Positions 32,866-43,031 are shown, numbered from the stretch's first letter. The stretch is DNA of 64,000 nt from Shewanella oncorhynchi (GCF_012584455.1 NZ_JABAEB010000005.1:62001-126000), one strand, 5' to 3'. Notes: a model not told the origin generated them from the sequence alone. Numbers and translations are program-made.

Positions 32866-35136
32866 ATGCAATTAAATAGTCTTGGGTTTCCCCGTATTGG
32901 GCGTCGTCGTGAATTGAAATTTGCCTTAGAAAAATACTGGCGTGGTGAGAGCACTCAGGCACAATTACGTGAAGTGGCGAGTGAACTTCGCCGCACCCAT
33001 TGGCAGTGGCAAGCTGCTGCGGGCATTGAGCAAGTTCCCGTAGGCGATTTTGCCTTTTATGATCAAGTGCTGACCTTAAGCGCGACTTTAAATGCCATTC
33101 CTGATCGTCATCGTGGTGAAGGGGCAATCGATCTCGATACTTTATTCCGTGTTGCCCGCGGCAGAGCGCCAACGGGCCAAGATGCGCCAGCCTCTGAAAT
33201 GACCAAGTATTTCAATACTAACTATCACTATCTGGTACCTGAGCTCAGCCAAAACCAAGAGTTTTCGATTGCCTATGAGCAGTTCTTTGATGAAGTCAGC
33301 GAAGCGCAGTCCTTAGGTTATAAAGCAAAACCTGTGCTACTCGGCCCTGTTAGCTACTTGTTCCTTGCTAAAACCGTGGGCCAAGAGTTTGATAAGTTAA
33401 GCTTGTTACCCAATTTATTAGCTGCTTATACTGACATTTTGGCGCGTTTTGCTGCTCAGGGAGTGCAATGGGTGCAGCTCGATGAGCCCATTCTCGCATT
33501 GGAGTTAGATGGCGAATGGCAAGCGGCGATCACTGAGGCGTATCAAGCCCTCAGCACTGCGAAGGTGAAGATCCTTCTTACCAGTTATTACGGCGGTATC
33601 GCACACCATCAAGCGCTGGTATCGGCTTTGCCAGTTGCGGGGTTGCATGTCGATTTAGTCACAGCGCCAGATCAATTGGCAGTCTTTGCCAATGCGCTTG
33701 GTCAAGATCAAATTTTGTCGGCGGGTGTGGTTAATGGTCGCAACGTGTGGGCGGCAGAGGCGGATTTGATTGCCGAACGCATAGGCGCGGTGGCCCGTGA
33801 TCTAGGAGATCGTTTATGGATCGGTACTTCTTGCTCACTCCTGCATAGCCCTGTGGATTTAGAGGTGGAAGCCACGCTTGAGCCCGCGCTGCGTCAACAA
33901 CTCGCGTTTGCGAAGCAAAAATTACTCGAACTGGCCAATGTGCGCCAATTGCTACTGGCACCTGAATCGGCCGCGGCAAAAGAGATTGTGCAAACCTGTT
34001 TGGCACGCCGTGAGGCGAAAGCGCAGGCCGCCGACAGTCAAGTGATTGCCCGCGTTGCCGCGTTGACATCTGCCGATTATGAGCGCGTCAGTGATTTCAA
34101 CGTACGCCAAGCAGTGCAGCAGCAGAAATACCGTTTACCTCTGTTGCCGACCACCACCATTGGCTCCTTCCCACAAACACCAGCAATCCGTGGACTACGC
34201 AGTCGCTGGCGCAAGGGCGATCTGAGTGATGCACAATATACAGAGCAATTACAACAAGTCACCCGCGATACTATCGACCGCCAGCTTAAACTTGGTATCG
34301 ATGTACTGGTTCATGGTGAGGCCGAGCGCAACGATATGGTGGAATACTTTGGTGAGCAGCTTGCGGGCGTTGGCTTTACCAAAAATGGTTGGGTGCAAAG
34401 TTATGGTTCACGCTGTGTTAAGCCACCGTTGATCTATGGTGATGTTAGTCGTCCAAATGCGATGACGGTCGATTGGGCCGAGTTTGCCCAAAGTCTTACC
34501 GACAAGCCTGTAAAAGGCATGCTGACTGGCCCGGTGACGATTCTGCATTGGTCATTCGCCCGTGAAGATATCGGCCGCGATGTGATTGCGACTCAGCTGG
34601 CGCTGGCGATTCGTGATGAAGTGGTGGATTTACAAAATGCCGGTATTGGCATTATACAAATCGATGAGCCCGCCTTCCGTGAAGGTCTGCCATTGAAACA
34701 AAGTGAATGGCAAGCCTACTTAGATTGGGCGGTCAATGCCTTTAAACTCAGCGCTGCTGGCGTGACTGATGAGACTCAAATCCACACCCACATGTGTTAC
34801 AGCGAGTTTAACGACACGATTGCCGCGATTGCCGCCATGGATGCCGATGTGATTACTATCGAGACTTCGCGTTCACGGATGGAGTTACTCAACGCCTTTG
34901 AAGATTTTGAATATCCCAATGAAATCGGCCCCGGTGTGTATGACATTCACTCGCCAAACACCCCAAGTGTGGAGGCCATGGTGCACTTAATTGAGAAAGC
35001 GGCGCAAAAAGTGCCCGTACGTCAGCTGTGGGTCAATCCAGATTGCGGCCTAAAAACCCGTACTTGGGATGAAGTTGAACCTGCACTGAAAAACATGGTC
35101 GATGCCACGCGAGAACTACGTCACCGCCTTGGTTAA
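32866..35136 (+). CDS. metE: Cobalamin-independent methionine synthase
   Basis: 756 residues, full length for MetE. It transfers methyl from 5-methyltetrahydropteroyltriglutamate to homocysteine. The N-terminal half has GFPRIGRRRELKFALEKYW and the C-terminal half TTTIGSFPQTPAIRGLRSRW. The zinc ligands are in THMCYSEF (His/Cys ~642-645) and NPDCGLKTR (Cys ~728). The enzyme is the B12-independent alternative to MetH and fits regulation by MetR and MetJ from the divergent metR gene and the tandem boxes. No B12 riboswitch is visible in its short leader. A terminator lies at 35193. Confidence 0.97.
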   Translation: MQLNSLGFPRIGRRRELKFALEKYWRGESTQAQLREVASELRRTHWQWQAAAGIEQVPVGDFAFYDQVLTLSATLNAIPDRHRGEGAIDLDTLFRVARGRAPTGQDAPASEMTKYFNTNYHYLVPELSQNQEFSIAYEQFFDEVSEAQSLGYKAKPVLLGPVSYLFLAKTVGQEFDKLSLLPNLLAAYTDILARFAAQGVQWVQLDEPILALELDGEWQAAITEAYQALSTAKVKILLTSYYGGIAHHQALVSALPVAGLHVDLVTAPDQLAVFANALGQDQILSAGVVNGRNVWAAEADLIAERIGAVARDLGDRLWIGTSCSLLHSPVDLEVEATLEPALRQQLAFAKQKLLELANVRQLLLAPESAAAKEIVQTCLARREAKAQAADSQVIARVAALTSADYERVSDFNVRQAVQQQKYRLPLLPTTTIGSFPQTPAIRGLRSRWRKGDLSDAQYTEQLQQVTRDTIDRQLKLGIDVLVHGEAERNDMVEYFGEQLAGVGFTKNGWVQSYGSRCVKPPLIYGDVSRPNAMTVDWAEFAQSLTDKPVKGMLTGPVTILHWSFAREDIGRDVIATQLALAIRDEVVDLQNAGIGIIQIDEPAFREGLPLKQSEWQAYLDWAVNAFKLSAAGVTDETQIHTHMCYSEFNDTIAAIAAMDADVITIETSRSRMELLNAFEDFEYPNEIGPGVYDIHSPNTPSVEAMVHLIEKAAQKVPVRQLWVNPDCGLKTRTWDEVEPALKNMVDATRELRHRLG

Positions 35137-35192
35137 TATTATGCTTGAGTGAAATATTTTTTTACTGAGCTTATTGAGCTTATTGAATTAGT

Positions 35193-35220
35193 AACAGCGG
35201 ATGCTTACGCATCCGTTGTT
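35193..35220. terminator. Terminator between metE and queG
   Basis: Stem aacagcggatgc/gcatccgttgtt with loop ttac-type and T-rich ends between convergent genes. Confidence 0.75.
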
Positions 35221-35241
35221 GTTTATTGCTTGCCGACTAAC

Positions 35242-36498
35242 TTAAGCATCTCGCGGTAAGCCTTTTTCGATAATGCGCACCATGCGCTCGGTTTTGCGGC
35301 GGGCTTTTTGTTGTTCAGTTGCAGCGCTTTCAGCAAGGCGCGATTGCTGGGCATTAAGCGCCCATTCAATATGCTCACGCACTATCTCATCGATATCTTC
35401 GCTGTGATTGCGGGCGTTAAGTGCGGCAATAATCCTTGGGCTTGCGGGAGCGTTACCCAGTGCTACTGCAATATTACGTAGCCAACGTTTATGTCCAATG
35501 CGGCGAATGGCGCTGCCTTCAGTTTGTTTAAGAAACTCGGCCTCGCTCCAAGCAAAAAGGCTGAGAAGGTCAGGTTGCTTTAACTGCGGACGAATATGAA
35601 AGTCAGTTTCTTCAGTCAGCGGCGCTTGGCGATTGATGGGACACGCGAGTTGGCAATCATCGCAGCCATAGATGCGATTGCCCATGAGTGGCCTAAATTC
35701 TTCGGGAATAGCGCCCTGCAACTCAATGGTGAGATAGGAAATACAGCGTCTGCCATCGACCACATAAGGTTCTACGATTGCACCCGTTGGACAGGAGGTA
35801 ATGCAGGCGACACAAGTGTTACAGCCTTCTTGAATGGGAATATCCACAGGTAGAGGCAAATTGATCAGTAGCTCACCTAAAAAGAACCAACTGCCAGCCT
35901 CATGGTTGAGTATGAGTGAGTGTTTACCTGTCCAGCCTATACCGGCTTTTTCGGCTAGGGGGCGCTCAAGTACAGGGGCTGAGTCAACAAAGGGGCGAAA
36001 GTCAGCAGCATCGAAACCGAGAGAAACTAACTCTGCACTGATTTGATCTCCCAGCTTTTTAAGTCGAGCGCGGATCAACTTGTGATAGTCGCGACCTCCG
36101 GCATAACGGGAAATATAACCTAAGTTGGGATCGGTGAGATTCGTTGCAAAGCCAGCTTCGGGTGGTAAATAGTCCATCCGTACGGAGATCACCCGCACTG
36201 TGCCCGGATGCAGTTCTTGCGGGCGAGCGCGCATCATGCCATGGGTAGCCATATAGGCCATTTCGCCATGAAAACCTTTGTCTAGCCATGCTTGGAGTTT
36301 GGCTTCTTCAGCGGTTAAATCCGTATCGCAAATGCCAACCTGCGCAAATCCGAGTGCTTTTCCCCACGTTTTAATTTGCAGAGCGAGCCGCGACAGCATG
36401 CTGGCATAGGATTGGCTTGGGGTTTGATTGGCTAAAGTTGACATGAATTGATGGCAGCGAGGCTCTTGGCTAGGTGGCAATATGATAGCAGTTTTCAC
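35242..36498 (-). CDS. queG: Epoxyqueuosine reductase
   Basis: Iron-sulfur and cobalamin enzyme for the last step of queuosine tRNA modification (epoxyqueuosine to queuosine). Visible are KTWGKALGFAQVGICDTDLT at the start of the conserved part, DSAPVLERPLAEKAGIGWTG (substrate/cofactor region), two 4Fe-4S motifs CNTCVACITSCPTGAI and CDDCQLACP, and the C-terminal HEAT-like region (ALGNAPASPRIIAALNAR). The first in-frame start is GTG at 36498; ATG at 36444 (MSTLANQTPSQ) gives a length closer to E. coli QueG. Neither has a strong ribosome site. A C-terminal basic extension (EQQKARRKTERM) follows the normal end. Confidence 0.93.
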   Translation of the reverse strand: MKTAIILPPSQEPRCHQFMSTLANQTPSQSYASMLSRLALQIKTWGKALGFAQVGICDTDLTAEEAKLQAWLDKGFHGEMAYMATHGMMRARPQELHPGTVRVISVRMDYLPPEAGFATNLTDPNLGYISRYAGGRDYHKLIRARLKKLGDQISAELVSLGFDAADFRPFVDSAPVLERPLAEKAGIGWTGKHSLILNHEAGSWFFLGELLINLPLPVDIPIQEGCNTCVACITSCPTGAIVEPYVVDGRRCISYLTIELQGAIPEEFRPLMGNRIYGCDDCQLACPINRQAPLTEETDFHIRPQLKQPDLLSLFAWSEAEFLKQTEGSAIRRIGHKRWLRNIAVALGNAPASPRIIAALNARNHSEDIDEIVREHIEWALNAQQSRLAESAATEQQKARRKTERMVRIIEKGLPRDA

Positions 36499-36618
36499 TT
36501 ATTGAGGACGAGTTTACTCAGAAGGGGGCGTGAGGCGATATTTTCTTTGGGGTATTTGTTTATTTGCAGTTGGGATTGAGTCTATGATTAGGTCTAATGT
36601 TTATCGTTTGGTATTCGT

Positions 36619-37416
36619 ATGCTGAGTGCGTTTCCCCTTAGGGCGTGTTTTCTTGCGATGAGCTTATTAGGCCTGATGCCTAATCTTGTTTTTGCGGCGC
36701 CTGACAAGTTGAAATTGGTGACCGAAGCTTGGCCTCCCATGAGTTACGAGCAAAATGGTGTGCCGCAAGGTTTTGCGGTGGACTTAGTCAATACTTTGCA
36801 ATCAAGACTGGGTCAGAGTGAAAAAATTGATGTGTTACCTTGGGCTCGGGCGTATTCGATTGCCAATACCTCAGCGAACGTTTTACTTTTTGCTACGTCA
36901 ATTAATGATGAGCGAGCTGAGCAGTTTGATTTTATCGGTCCTATTGCGACCAGCAAAATTGCATTGTACGCAAGGGCGGCAGATCCCATCGCTCTCGATC
37001 AACTTGCTGAACTTCAATCGACAGATATTGTGGGGGTTTATCGGGAATCGGCGGGTGCGCAGTTGCTACAACAAGCGGGCGTGGATAATTTGCTGGTGGC
37101 GAGTTTTCCACAGCAATCGGCGAAACAGTTGCTGTTTTCTCGAATTCGTTTTTGGTGCCAAGCGGATCTTGCGGTAAAGCAGATACTCGAAGAAGTGGGT
37201 GCGAGTGAGACAGATATCCGCCAAGTGTTTGTAGTATCGGAGATTAATCTCTATTTAGCTTTTTCTAAAGGGACATCGGCGGCAACCGTTATCAGTTGGC
37301 AAACAGAGCTTGAGAAAATGAAAGACTCAGGTGAATTTAGTCGTTTGTATCAGACATGGTTTGGCACTTTGCCACCGCCATTACAACATCAAGTGTTTTG
37401 GCATAAGGCCGTTTAA
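36619..37416 (+). CDS. Periplasmic solute-binding-like protein (SBP family 3)
   Basis: 265 residues with signal peptide (cleavage after VFAA, near residue 27). The mature part is an amino-acid-type binding fold: LKLVTEAWPPMSYEQNGVPQ, GFAVDLVNTLQSRLG, ERAEQFDFIGPI, and a C-terminal SRLYQTWFGTLPP. These proteins in Shewanella often stand alone and may feed signalling proteins rather than ABC transporters; no permease or ATPase genes are adjacent. The stop codon overlaps by 4 bp, tail to tail, the 3' end of the TPR-GGDEF gene. Ligand unknown. Confidence 0.83.
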   Translation: MLSAFPLRACFLAMSLLGLMPNLVFAAPDKLKLVTEAWPPMSYEQNGVPQGFAVDLVNTLQSRLGQSEKIDVLPWARAYSIANTSANVLLFATSINDERAEQFDFIGPIATSKIALYARAADPIALDQLAELQSTDIVGVYRESAGAQLLQQAGVDNLLVASFPQQSAKQLLFSRIRFWCQADLAVKQILEEVGASETDIRQVFVVSEINLYLAFSKGTSAATVISWQTELEKMKDSGEFSRLYQTWFGTLPPPLQHQVFWHKAV

Positions 37417-39335
37417 TTCTCTCTTAAAGCCTCATTCTTGGCTGATTTCACACAATTTCTGCCCGCATTTTTAGCCTCATAAAGAGCATTGTCGGCCCGC
37501 TTTAGCAAGGTGGCAAAATCTTTATCTTGATATGCATCTTCCGTATTATTTTGTGGTTCTAAAGTGGCGACACCAGCGCTAACGGTTAATTTGAGTTCTG
37601 CTGGTAAATTCTGTGCGCTAAGGCGGCTAATATGGTTCTGCAATTGATGCGCTAGCGCTAACGCACGTGTGGCATCAGTGTTAGGCAATAGGATTAAAAA
37701 CTCTTCACCACCGATGCGGCCAACGAGGTCTTTATTACCTGATAAGGCTCGGCCTGCATTTGCAATGGTCATAAGGGCGCGATCGCCTAATTCATGGCCG
37801 AAGTTATCATTGATTTTTTTGAAGTGATCCGCATCAAAAATAATCACTGAAAAAGGGCTTTGATGTTTTAAGGCTTGCTGAAAATATTTTGCGGCTTGGG
37901 CATAAATATGCCGACGATTAGGGAGTTTGGTAAGATAATCCGTGAGGGCAATAACTTGCAGTTGGCGATTTCTATGTACTTGTTTATAAGCGAATATAGA
38001 AACTATCGTCAGGATAAAGCCCGCTAGTAATAGGATAATGTGTTGCAGTGATTTGTTCTTTTCAAGTAGCGCGAGCTCTTGTTCTTTAAGGTTTTGGTTT
38101 TCAATCAAGCGTTGATTTTCAGATTCAATCCGACTCGTATCAAACTTGACCTTTAATTCTGTCGTATGATGGGAGAGAGAATTGCCATCGACTTTTTTTG
38201 TTAGGGTAACAAATTCTTGCAGCGCTCCGTAGGCGGCAGATAAATCATTCATAGCCACATATATGTTACTTTTAAGCTGCAGCAGTTGAGTGAGTCCCCG
38301 ATTATTCTGCAGAGTGCGAAAGGCTTTTTCCCCTTGCTCAAGTTCGGTAAGCGCCTCTTTATAGCGAGCTTGTTGAAACTTTATATCGGCCATAAAAAGC
38401 TTCATGAAGCTGTAATCGGTCAGATCTTTTTCATTAATAACAGTATCGGCTTCGATTAAATACTTTTCGGCTTCGTTTAGACGATTGAGTTTGATTAAGC
38501 TGTAGGCAATATTCGTTGCCATAGTTGCTGCCACTTTTTCCTGCTGATGTTCCTTGAAGTATTGATAACTTACTAAGAAACTATCTACGGCCTGTTGATG
38601 TTCACCGAGTTCATCTAAGGCAAGGCCAATGTCTGAGTTGACATACATTGCCTGTTCTTGGTTATTGTTTTTTAGATAGAGAGCTTTGAGTTTGGTGTAA
38701 TAGCGGATTGCACTTTGGGGATCGCCATAACGTCTAAAACTGGTAGCAACATCGGCAAGGTTAATGTTAGCCCAACCGCTTAAATTGAGTGATTCATAGA
38801 GATCTTGCGCTGTGACGAGATCGTCTAATGCCGCAGAAAAATCGCCAATATAAGAGTAAAGTGCGCCGCGAATGCTGCGCGAGTCGGCGATTAGCTTAAG
38901 GTCTTCATGCTCATAGGCACGTTTAACACTGAGATTATAGCCTTCCATCGCGCCATCCATGTCACCACTTAATTGCAGAAACCAAGAGCGGCAGAGCGTG
39001 AGGTCGGTAATGAAATGGGGGGAGGCGGTTGGCAGAATATTGCTCAGTGCTTGGTTAGTATTTTTAAGTGCCAGTGCAATAGCGGTGTCGTTTTCTGTAT
39101 TCTGATCCCAGCATTTAAGCAGTTGCAGCTTTTCATGACGGGTGACATCGTCAGTCGAAATTAGTTTGCTTAATAACACTAGATTGCTTTCGATTTCTTC
39201 ACGGGTCATAGGGACGCCGCTTTCAAATCTTGCAAATATTTTATCAACCTGAGTCTTTTCTTCTGCCATAGCGTTGCTGAGCGGCAGTAGAAGCAGCAAT
39301 AAGGAGAATGATAAATACCTAAGTTGATGTAGCAA
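37413..39335 (-). CDS. TPR-repeat sensor diguanylate cyclase
   Basis: 640 residues. Signal peptide (LLLLLLPLSNAMA, cut near residue 24), periplasmic region with five to six TPR-like helix pairs (~100-400; for example SIRGALYSYIGDFSAALDDL, GLALDELGEHQQAVDSFLVS), a coiled stretch, one membrane helix (HIILLLAGFILTIVSIFAYK, ~445-465), and a cytoplasmic GGDEF domain: LTDYLTKLPNRRHIYAQAAK, DADHFKKINDNFGHELGDRA, RIGGEEFLILLPN. The active-site GGEEF is intact. The inhibitory RxxD is missing (GNKD at that position), so no product feedback is expected. Start is TTG with aggaa 8 nt upstream. It should turn an envelope signal into c-di-GMP. Confidence 0.93.
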   Translation of the reverse strand: MLHQLRYLSFSLLLLLLPLSNAMAEEKTQVDKIFARFESGVPMTREEIESNLVLLSKLISTDDVTRHEKLQLLKCWDQNTENDTAIALALKNTNQALSNILPTASPHFITDLTLCRSWFLQLSGDMDGAMEGYNLSVKRAYEHEDLKLIADSRSIRGALYSYIGDFSAALDDLVTAQDLYESLNLSGWANINLADVATSFRRYGDPQSAIRYYTKLKALYLKNNNQEQAMYVNSDIGLALDELGEHQQAVDSFLVSYQYFKEHQQEKVAATMATNIAYSLIKLNRLNEAEKYLIEADTVINEKDLTDYSFMKLFMADIKFQQARYKEALTELEQGEKAFRTLQNNRGLTQLLQLKSNIYVAMNDLSAAYGALQEFVTLTKKVDGNSLSHHTTELKVKFDTSRIESENQRLIENQNLKEQELALLEKNKSLQHIILLLAGFILTIVSIFAYKQVHRNRQLQVIALTDYLTKLPNRRHIYAQAAKYFQQALKHQSPFSVIIFDADHFKKINDNFGHELGDRALMTIANAGRALSGNKDLVGRIGGEEFLILLPNTDATRALALAHQLQNHISRLSAQNLPAELKLTVSAGVATLEPQNNTEDAYQDKDFATLLKRADNALYEAKNAGRNCVKSAKNEALREN

Positions 39336-39489
39336 AAAAGATTCCTGTTCGAATTAAAATCAATAGCTAATTATTAGCTTAGCATAACTTGTTTGTTCAT
39401 TTTGAATATAGATGTATAGCAATTTTGCATTCGGTTAATGATCAAGGTATAAACTCCGCCTTGGTTATTATCCCACAAAGGAATCACCC

Positions 39490-40014
39490 TTGAAGAAATT
39501 ACTCTGTGCTGCATTATTCATGATGAGTGGCACTAGCTGGGCAGGCTCAGATTTAGAAACCTCTGGCGATGTATTACATTTATTATTACCCGCTACTGCG
39601 ATGGGTGCGACCTTGTTTTATGAAGAGGGTTATGATGGTAGTTGGCAGTTAATTCAGGCAGCGGTGTCGAGTCGGTTAATTGTTGAAGGTCTTAAGTATG
39701 GTGTGAGTAAAGACAGGCCAGACGATAGTGGCGATGATTCGTTTCCATCGGGTCATACCTCTGACAGCTTTATGGCGGCGACGTTTATTCAGCAGCGCTA
39801 TGGTTGGCAATATGGTTTACCTGCCTATGTTGCCGCATCTTATGTGGGCTACACTCGAGTGGCGAGCGACCAGCATTACCTCGAGGATGTGTTAGCTGGC
39901 GCGGCGATTGGAGCGCTGGCGGGGTGGTATTTTACTCAACCCTATGAGGGGATTACAGTTACGCCGATTGCGGGTAACGGCGTTTATGGTTTATATGTGA
40001 GTGGCCAGTTTTAA
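39490..40014 (+). CDS. PAP2-family phosphatase
   Basis: 174 residues, start TTG at 39490 with aagga 7 nt upstream and a signal peptide (MKKLLCAALFMMSGTSWAG). The PAP2 motifs are LKYGVSKDRP (motif 1, KxxxxxxRP), FPSGHTSDSFMAA (motif 2, PSGH) and YTRVASDQHYLEDVLAGAAI (motif 3). The enzyme removes phosphate from lipid or sugar phosphates in the periplasm or inner membrane. It is shorter than average and has no extra helices after motif 3. The next gene starts 31 bp downstream, so co-transcription is possible. Confidence 0.9.
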   Translation: MKKLLCAALFMMSGTSWAGSDLETSGDVLHLLLPATAMGATLFYEEGYDGSWQLIQAAVSSRLIVEGLKYGVSKDRPDDSGDDSFPSGHTSDSFMAATFIQQRYGWQYGLPAYVAASYVGYTRVASDQHYLEDVLAGAAIGALAGWYFTQPYEGITVTPIAGNGVYGLYVSGQF

Positions 40015-40045
40015 CTCTATTTTTGGGATGCGAATCGAGATTTTT

Positions 40046-40480
40046 ATGAGCGAATTATCAGCTATTTACCGTGAAACTGCCGAGCAGATTTCTTACAATG
40101 TTGCGAATAAAGTGTTACCAATGGCTAAATTACCGGGCGACTTATTAGCAGCGTACCAAGGTTTGTGTGCCGAACTGTTGGAAGACAGGGAAGGTAAATT
40201 TAGCCAAGCTTGGACATCTTTACCTGCCAGTGCACGTAATCTAATGGAACAAGCCGCATTCCACGGTTTCTATATTGCGAATGCTTGGTTGCAATTGAGT
40301 CGTGTCGCCCAAGAAATTTCTGAGCAAGCCGATACCGATAGTGCAATCCAAGAGCAAGAATATAATGGTATTTTTACGCGCTTAGCCGATGAATCGCTCA
40401 AAGAAAGCCTACGTAAGTTGAAGAAAGCGCGTACCGATCGTGCTTTGCTCAATAGCTTTAAACAGGTGATGGCGCCTTAG
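40046..40480 (+). CDS. Small alpha-helical protein of unknown function (possibly DUF3069-like)
   Basis: 144 residues from ATG at 40046 (MSELSAIYRETAEQISYNVA). It is predicted soluble and entirely helical, with PGDLLAAYQGLCAELLEDRE, FSQAWTSLPASARNLMEQAA and a basic C-terminal helix (LRKLKKARTDRALLNSFKQV). The SLPASARNLMEQ segment reminds me of DUF3069 proteins of Vibrio and Shewanella, but I am not sure. A possible earlier in-frame start at 40001 lies inside the PAP2 gene and is unlikely. A strong terminator at 40514 ends the unit. Confidence 0.7.
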   Translation: MSELSAIYRETAEQISYNVANKVLPMAKLPGDLLAAYQGLCAELLEDREGKFSQAWTSLPASARNLMEQAAFHGFYIANAWLQLSRVAQEISEQADTDSAIQEQEYNGIFTRLADESLKESLRKLKKARTDRALLNSFKQVMAP

Positions 40481-40513
40481 TTTTTATTGAAATAAGCGCT
40501 GAGTCTGAAAATC

Positions 40514-40548
40514 AAAAAGCCCGTCACTTTGCAGTGACGGGCTTTTTG
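40514..40548 (+). terminator. Strong terminator after the small helical protein
   Basis: Stem aaaaagcccgtcact/agtgacgggcttttt, convergent with the malic enzyme gene and likely used from both sides. Confidence 0.9.
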
Positions 40549-40608
40549 TTGGCACAAACGCTTAGCTAAAGCTGCTTTGCCACGACTTGAGTCGCGGCAA
40601 CGCTATGC

Positions 40609-42297
40609 TTAGAACGAAGTGCGTTTGTAACGGCGATATTCTGGACTCCAGAAATTGCCTTCAATCGACTGCTGTAAGATCTCATCGCTCATTGGCAGCG
40701 TTAACCCTTGTTCAACTGCGACTTTACCGACGGCGAAAGCAATATGCTTACTCACCGCATGGATATCTTCCAGTTTAGGCAGTAGTGGACCTGTACCATC
40801 GATTGCCAGTGGCGAACATTCGGCAAGTGCGCGACTTGAAGCCATCAGCATGGCATCGGATACGTGACGTGCGCCAGAAGCTAATACGCCTAAGCCAATA
40901 CCTGGGAAGATAAAGCTGTTGTTGCACTGGGCAATTTCATAGGTTTCACCATCGACAACCACAGGCTCGAATGGGCTGCCCGTAGCGACGAGTGCTTGAC
41001 CTGAGGTCCAATGCAAAATGTCCTTCGGTGTCGCTTCTACGCGGCTGGTGGGGTTCGACATAGGGAAAATAATCGGGCGAGCACAATGGCTGTGCATAGC
41101 ACGGATAATTTCTTCGGTGAAGAGACCCGGAACGCCAGATACCCCAATCAGCACTGTCGGCTTGGCGTTGTTAACCACATCGAGCAGTGAAATATTGTCG
41201 CTGAAATTGCTCCAGTTTTGGATGTTGGTGCATTTCTGCGCTAATTTTTGCTGGAATGGCAACAGGTTAGGCATGTTGTCGAGCAATAAGCCCCAACGGT
41301 CAACCATACACACTTGAGTGCGAGCTTGCTCGTCGCTGATCCCTTCAGACACCATTTGTGCCACGATAGCTTCGGCAATACCGCAACCGGCACTACCAGC
41401 ACCAAGGAAGGCGATACGTTGTTGATTCAATTCAGTGCCCGCAGCCTTACACGCGGCGAGCAAGCAACCAACGGCAACCGCAGCAGTACCTTGAATATCA
41501 TCGTTAAAGCAGCAATAGCGATCCTTATAACGCTCTAGGATCGGCATGGCATTCTTTTGGGCAAAGTCTTCGAACTGAATTAAAGTGTCTGGCCAACGCA
41601 CATGTACAGCTTGCATAAAGGCTTCGATAAACTCGGCATATTCTTCGCCACCGATGCGTGGATGGCGCCAACCCATATACATAGGATCTTCTAACAACTG
41701 CGGATTATCTGTGCCTACATCTAAGGTAATAGGCAGGGTATAAGCCGGACTGATACCGCCACAGCTAGTGTAGAGTGACAGCTTACCGATAGGGATCCCC
41801 ATGCCGCCAATACCTTGATCGCCAAGGCCTAAAATACGTTCACCATCAGTGACTACTATGATTTTAACTTTTTGACGAGTCGAGTTATTGAGGATGTCAT
41901 CGATCCTATCTTTGTTTGGATAGGAGATAAACAAACCACGGTTGCGGCGATAGTTTTTCGAGAAACGTTCACAAGCTAAACCTACCGTCGGCGTATAGAT
42001 GATGGGCATCATCTCGCTGATGTTATTTTGCACTAAACGATAAAATAAGGTCTCGTTTGTGTCTTGGATATTACGTAGGTAAATATGCTTGTCTAAGTCG
42101 TTATTGAAACTTCTAAATTGATCGTAGGCGCGAGAAGCCTGCTCCTCAATCGTTTCAATGGCATAGGGGACTAAGCCTTCGAGGTTAAAGAAAATACGCT
42201 CTTCTTCAGAAAATGCACTGCCCTTGTTAATCAGTGGGGCTTCAAGAATGGCAGGTCCTGCAAACGGAAGATAGAGGGGGCGTTTATTATCGTCCAT
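40609..42297 (-). CDS. maeA: NAD-dependent malic enzyme
   Basis: 562 residues. Oxidative decarboxylation of malate to pyruvate and CO2. Features are the N-terminal malic domain ([32 protein letters not shown]), the catalytic [15 protein letters not shown], the NAD-binding [20 protein letters not shown] and [18 protein letters not shown] (GxGxxG). Length and similarity fit the SfcA/MaeA-type NAD enzyme rather than the larger MaeB. The ATG follows an agggttacc-type site. Monocistronic; terminator at 40514 serves its end. Confidence 0.96.
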   Translation of the reverse strand: MDDNKRPLYLPFAGPAILEAPLINKGSAFSEEERIFFNLEGLVPYAIETIEEQASRAYDQFRSFNNDLDKHIYLRNIQDTNETLFYRLVQNNISEMMPIIYTPTVGLACERFSKNYRRNRGLFISYPNKDRIDDILNNSTRQKVKIIVVTDGERILGLGDQGIGGMGIPIGKLSLYTSCGGISPAYTLPITLDVGTDNPQLLEDPMYMGWRHPRIGGEEYAEFIEAFMQAVHVRWPDTLIQFEDFAQKNAMPILERYKDRYCCFNDDIQGTAAVAVGCLLAACKAAGTELNQQRIAFLGAGSAGCGIAEAIVAQMVSEGISDEQARTQVCMVDRWGLLLDNMPNLLPFQQKLAQKCTNIQNWSNFSDNISLLDVVNNAKPTVLIGVSGVPGLFTEEIIRAMHSHCARPIIFPMSNPTSRVEATPKDILHWTSGQALVATGSPFEPVVVDGETYEIAQCNNSFIFPGIGLGVLASGARHVSDAMLMASSRALAECSPLAIDGTGPLLPKLEDIHAVSKHIAFAVGKVAVEQGLTLPMSDEILQQSIEGNFWSPEYRRYKRTSF

Positions 42298-42523
42298 GGG
42301 TAACCTTTTGAGTTATTGTTTAAGTGGTCAATACGTGCTGTAAGTCACGTAAGGTTATCATGAAATGTGATCTTTGTTGTCCGTGGAACGAGGTATTTGT
42401 GGTTTTTTTTGCAGCAGTAAAAAAGTCAGCTGTTTTAAACAGGATTTCTGAGGTTGTTGAGATGGAATTGTTAAGGTCTTGTTTATATCCAAACAAGCTC
42501 AGGTGTAGATAAAAACGGATATA

Positions 42524-42551
42524 AAAAAACGCAGCCTAAGCTGCGTTTTAT
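42524..42551 (-). terminator. Rho-independent terminator of the DUF1456 gene
   Basis: Stem aaaacgcag/ctgcgtttt with a long T run on the minus strand, 16 bp after the stop. Confidence 0.85.
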
Positions 42552-42566
42552 GTCATAAGTTTAGCG

Positions 42567-43031
42567 TTATACGCCGCGATACTTAAGTGATAAGCCGCGG
42601 ATAAAGTTACGCAGTATTTGATCGCCACACTCTTTAAAATTCTTGTGGTCTGGATTGCGGAACAGGGCGCTTAGCTCTGATTTTGACATTTGCACTTCGG
42701 CTAAAGCCAAAGCTGCTACTATGTCTTCTTCACGCATTTCGAGGGCAACTCTCAGTTTTTTAAAGATGAGGTTGTTGTTTAAACGTGAAACGGGTGCTGG
42801 AATTTCTGCACCTTCACGTAGACCGCGCTTCTCTATGATAAGACCATCTAAAAACTGACATAAGGTCGTGTCGTTACAAGCTTTATAACCTTCTTCCTCT
42901 TCTTTACGTAGAAGATCAATCATCTCTTCGACAGGCACTTCTCTTCCAGCTTTAGCAAAAATTTTAATCATTTTTGCATTGCTAAAATCAAACACGAAGC
43001 GCAAACGGCGCAAAATATCATTATTAATCAT
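42567..43031 (-). CDS. DUF1456 family protein (YehS-like)
   Basis: About 154 residues made of two copies of the ~70-residue DUF1456 domain: the first NNDILRRLRFVFDFSNAKMI, KEEEEGYKACNDTTLCQFLD; the second NNNLIFKKLRVALEMREEDI, NPDHKNFKECGDQILRNFIR. It is close to E. coli YehS, an uncharacterised protein. ATG at 43031 (MINNDILR) has aagag 6 nt upstream; an ATG two codons earlier (43037) is possible but too near the site. Monocistronic and terminated. Confidence 0.92.
   Translation of the reverse strand: MINNDILRRLRFVFDFSNAKMIKIFAKAGREVPVEEMIDLLRKEEEEGYKACNDTTLCQFLDGLIIEKRGLREGAEIPAPVSRLNNNLIFKKLRVALEMREEDIVAALALAEVQMSKSELSALFRNPDHKNFKECGDQILRNFIRGLSLKYRGV

Noticed and set aside
42364..42384. 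CRP-like half site aaatgtgatct upstream of maeA
   Set aside because: Only the left half matches the CRP consensus; the right half has no TCACA at the proper spacing.
42324..42512. 62-codon plus-strand frame upstream of the malic enzyme gene
   Set aside because: No good ribosome site and low-complexity composition; it lies in the promoter region of maeA and ends before the terminator of the DUF1456 gene.
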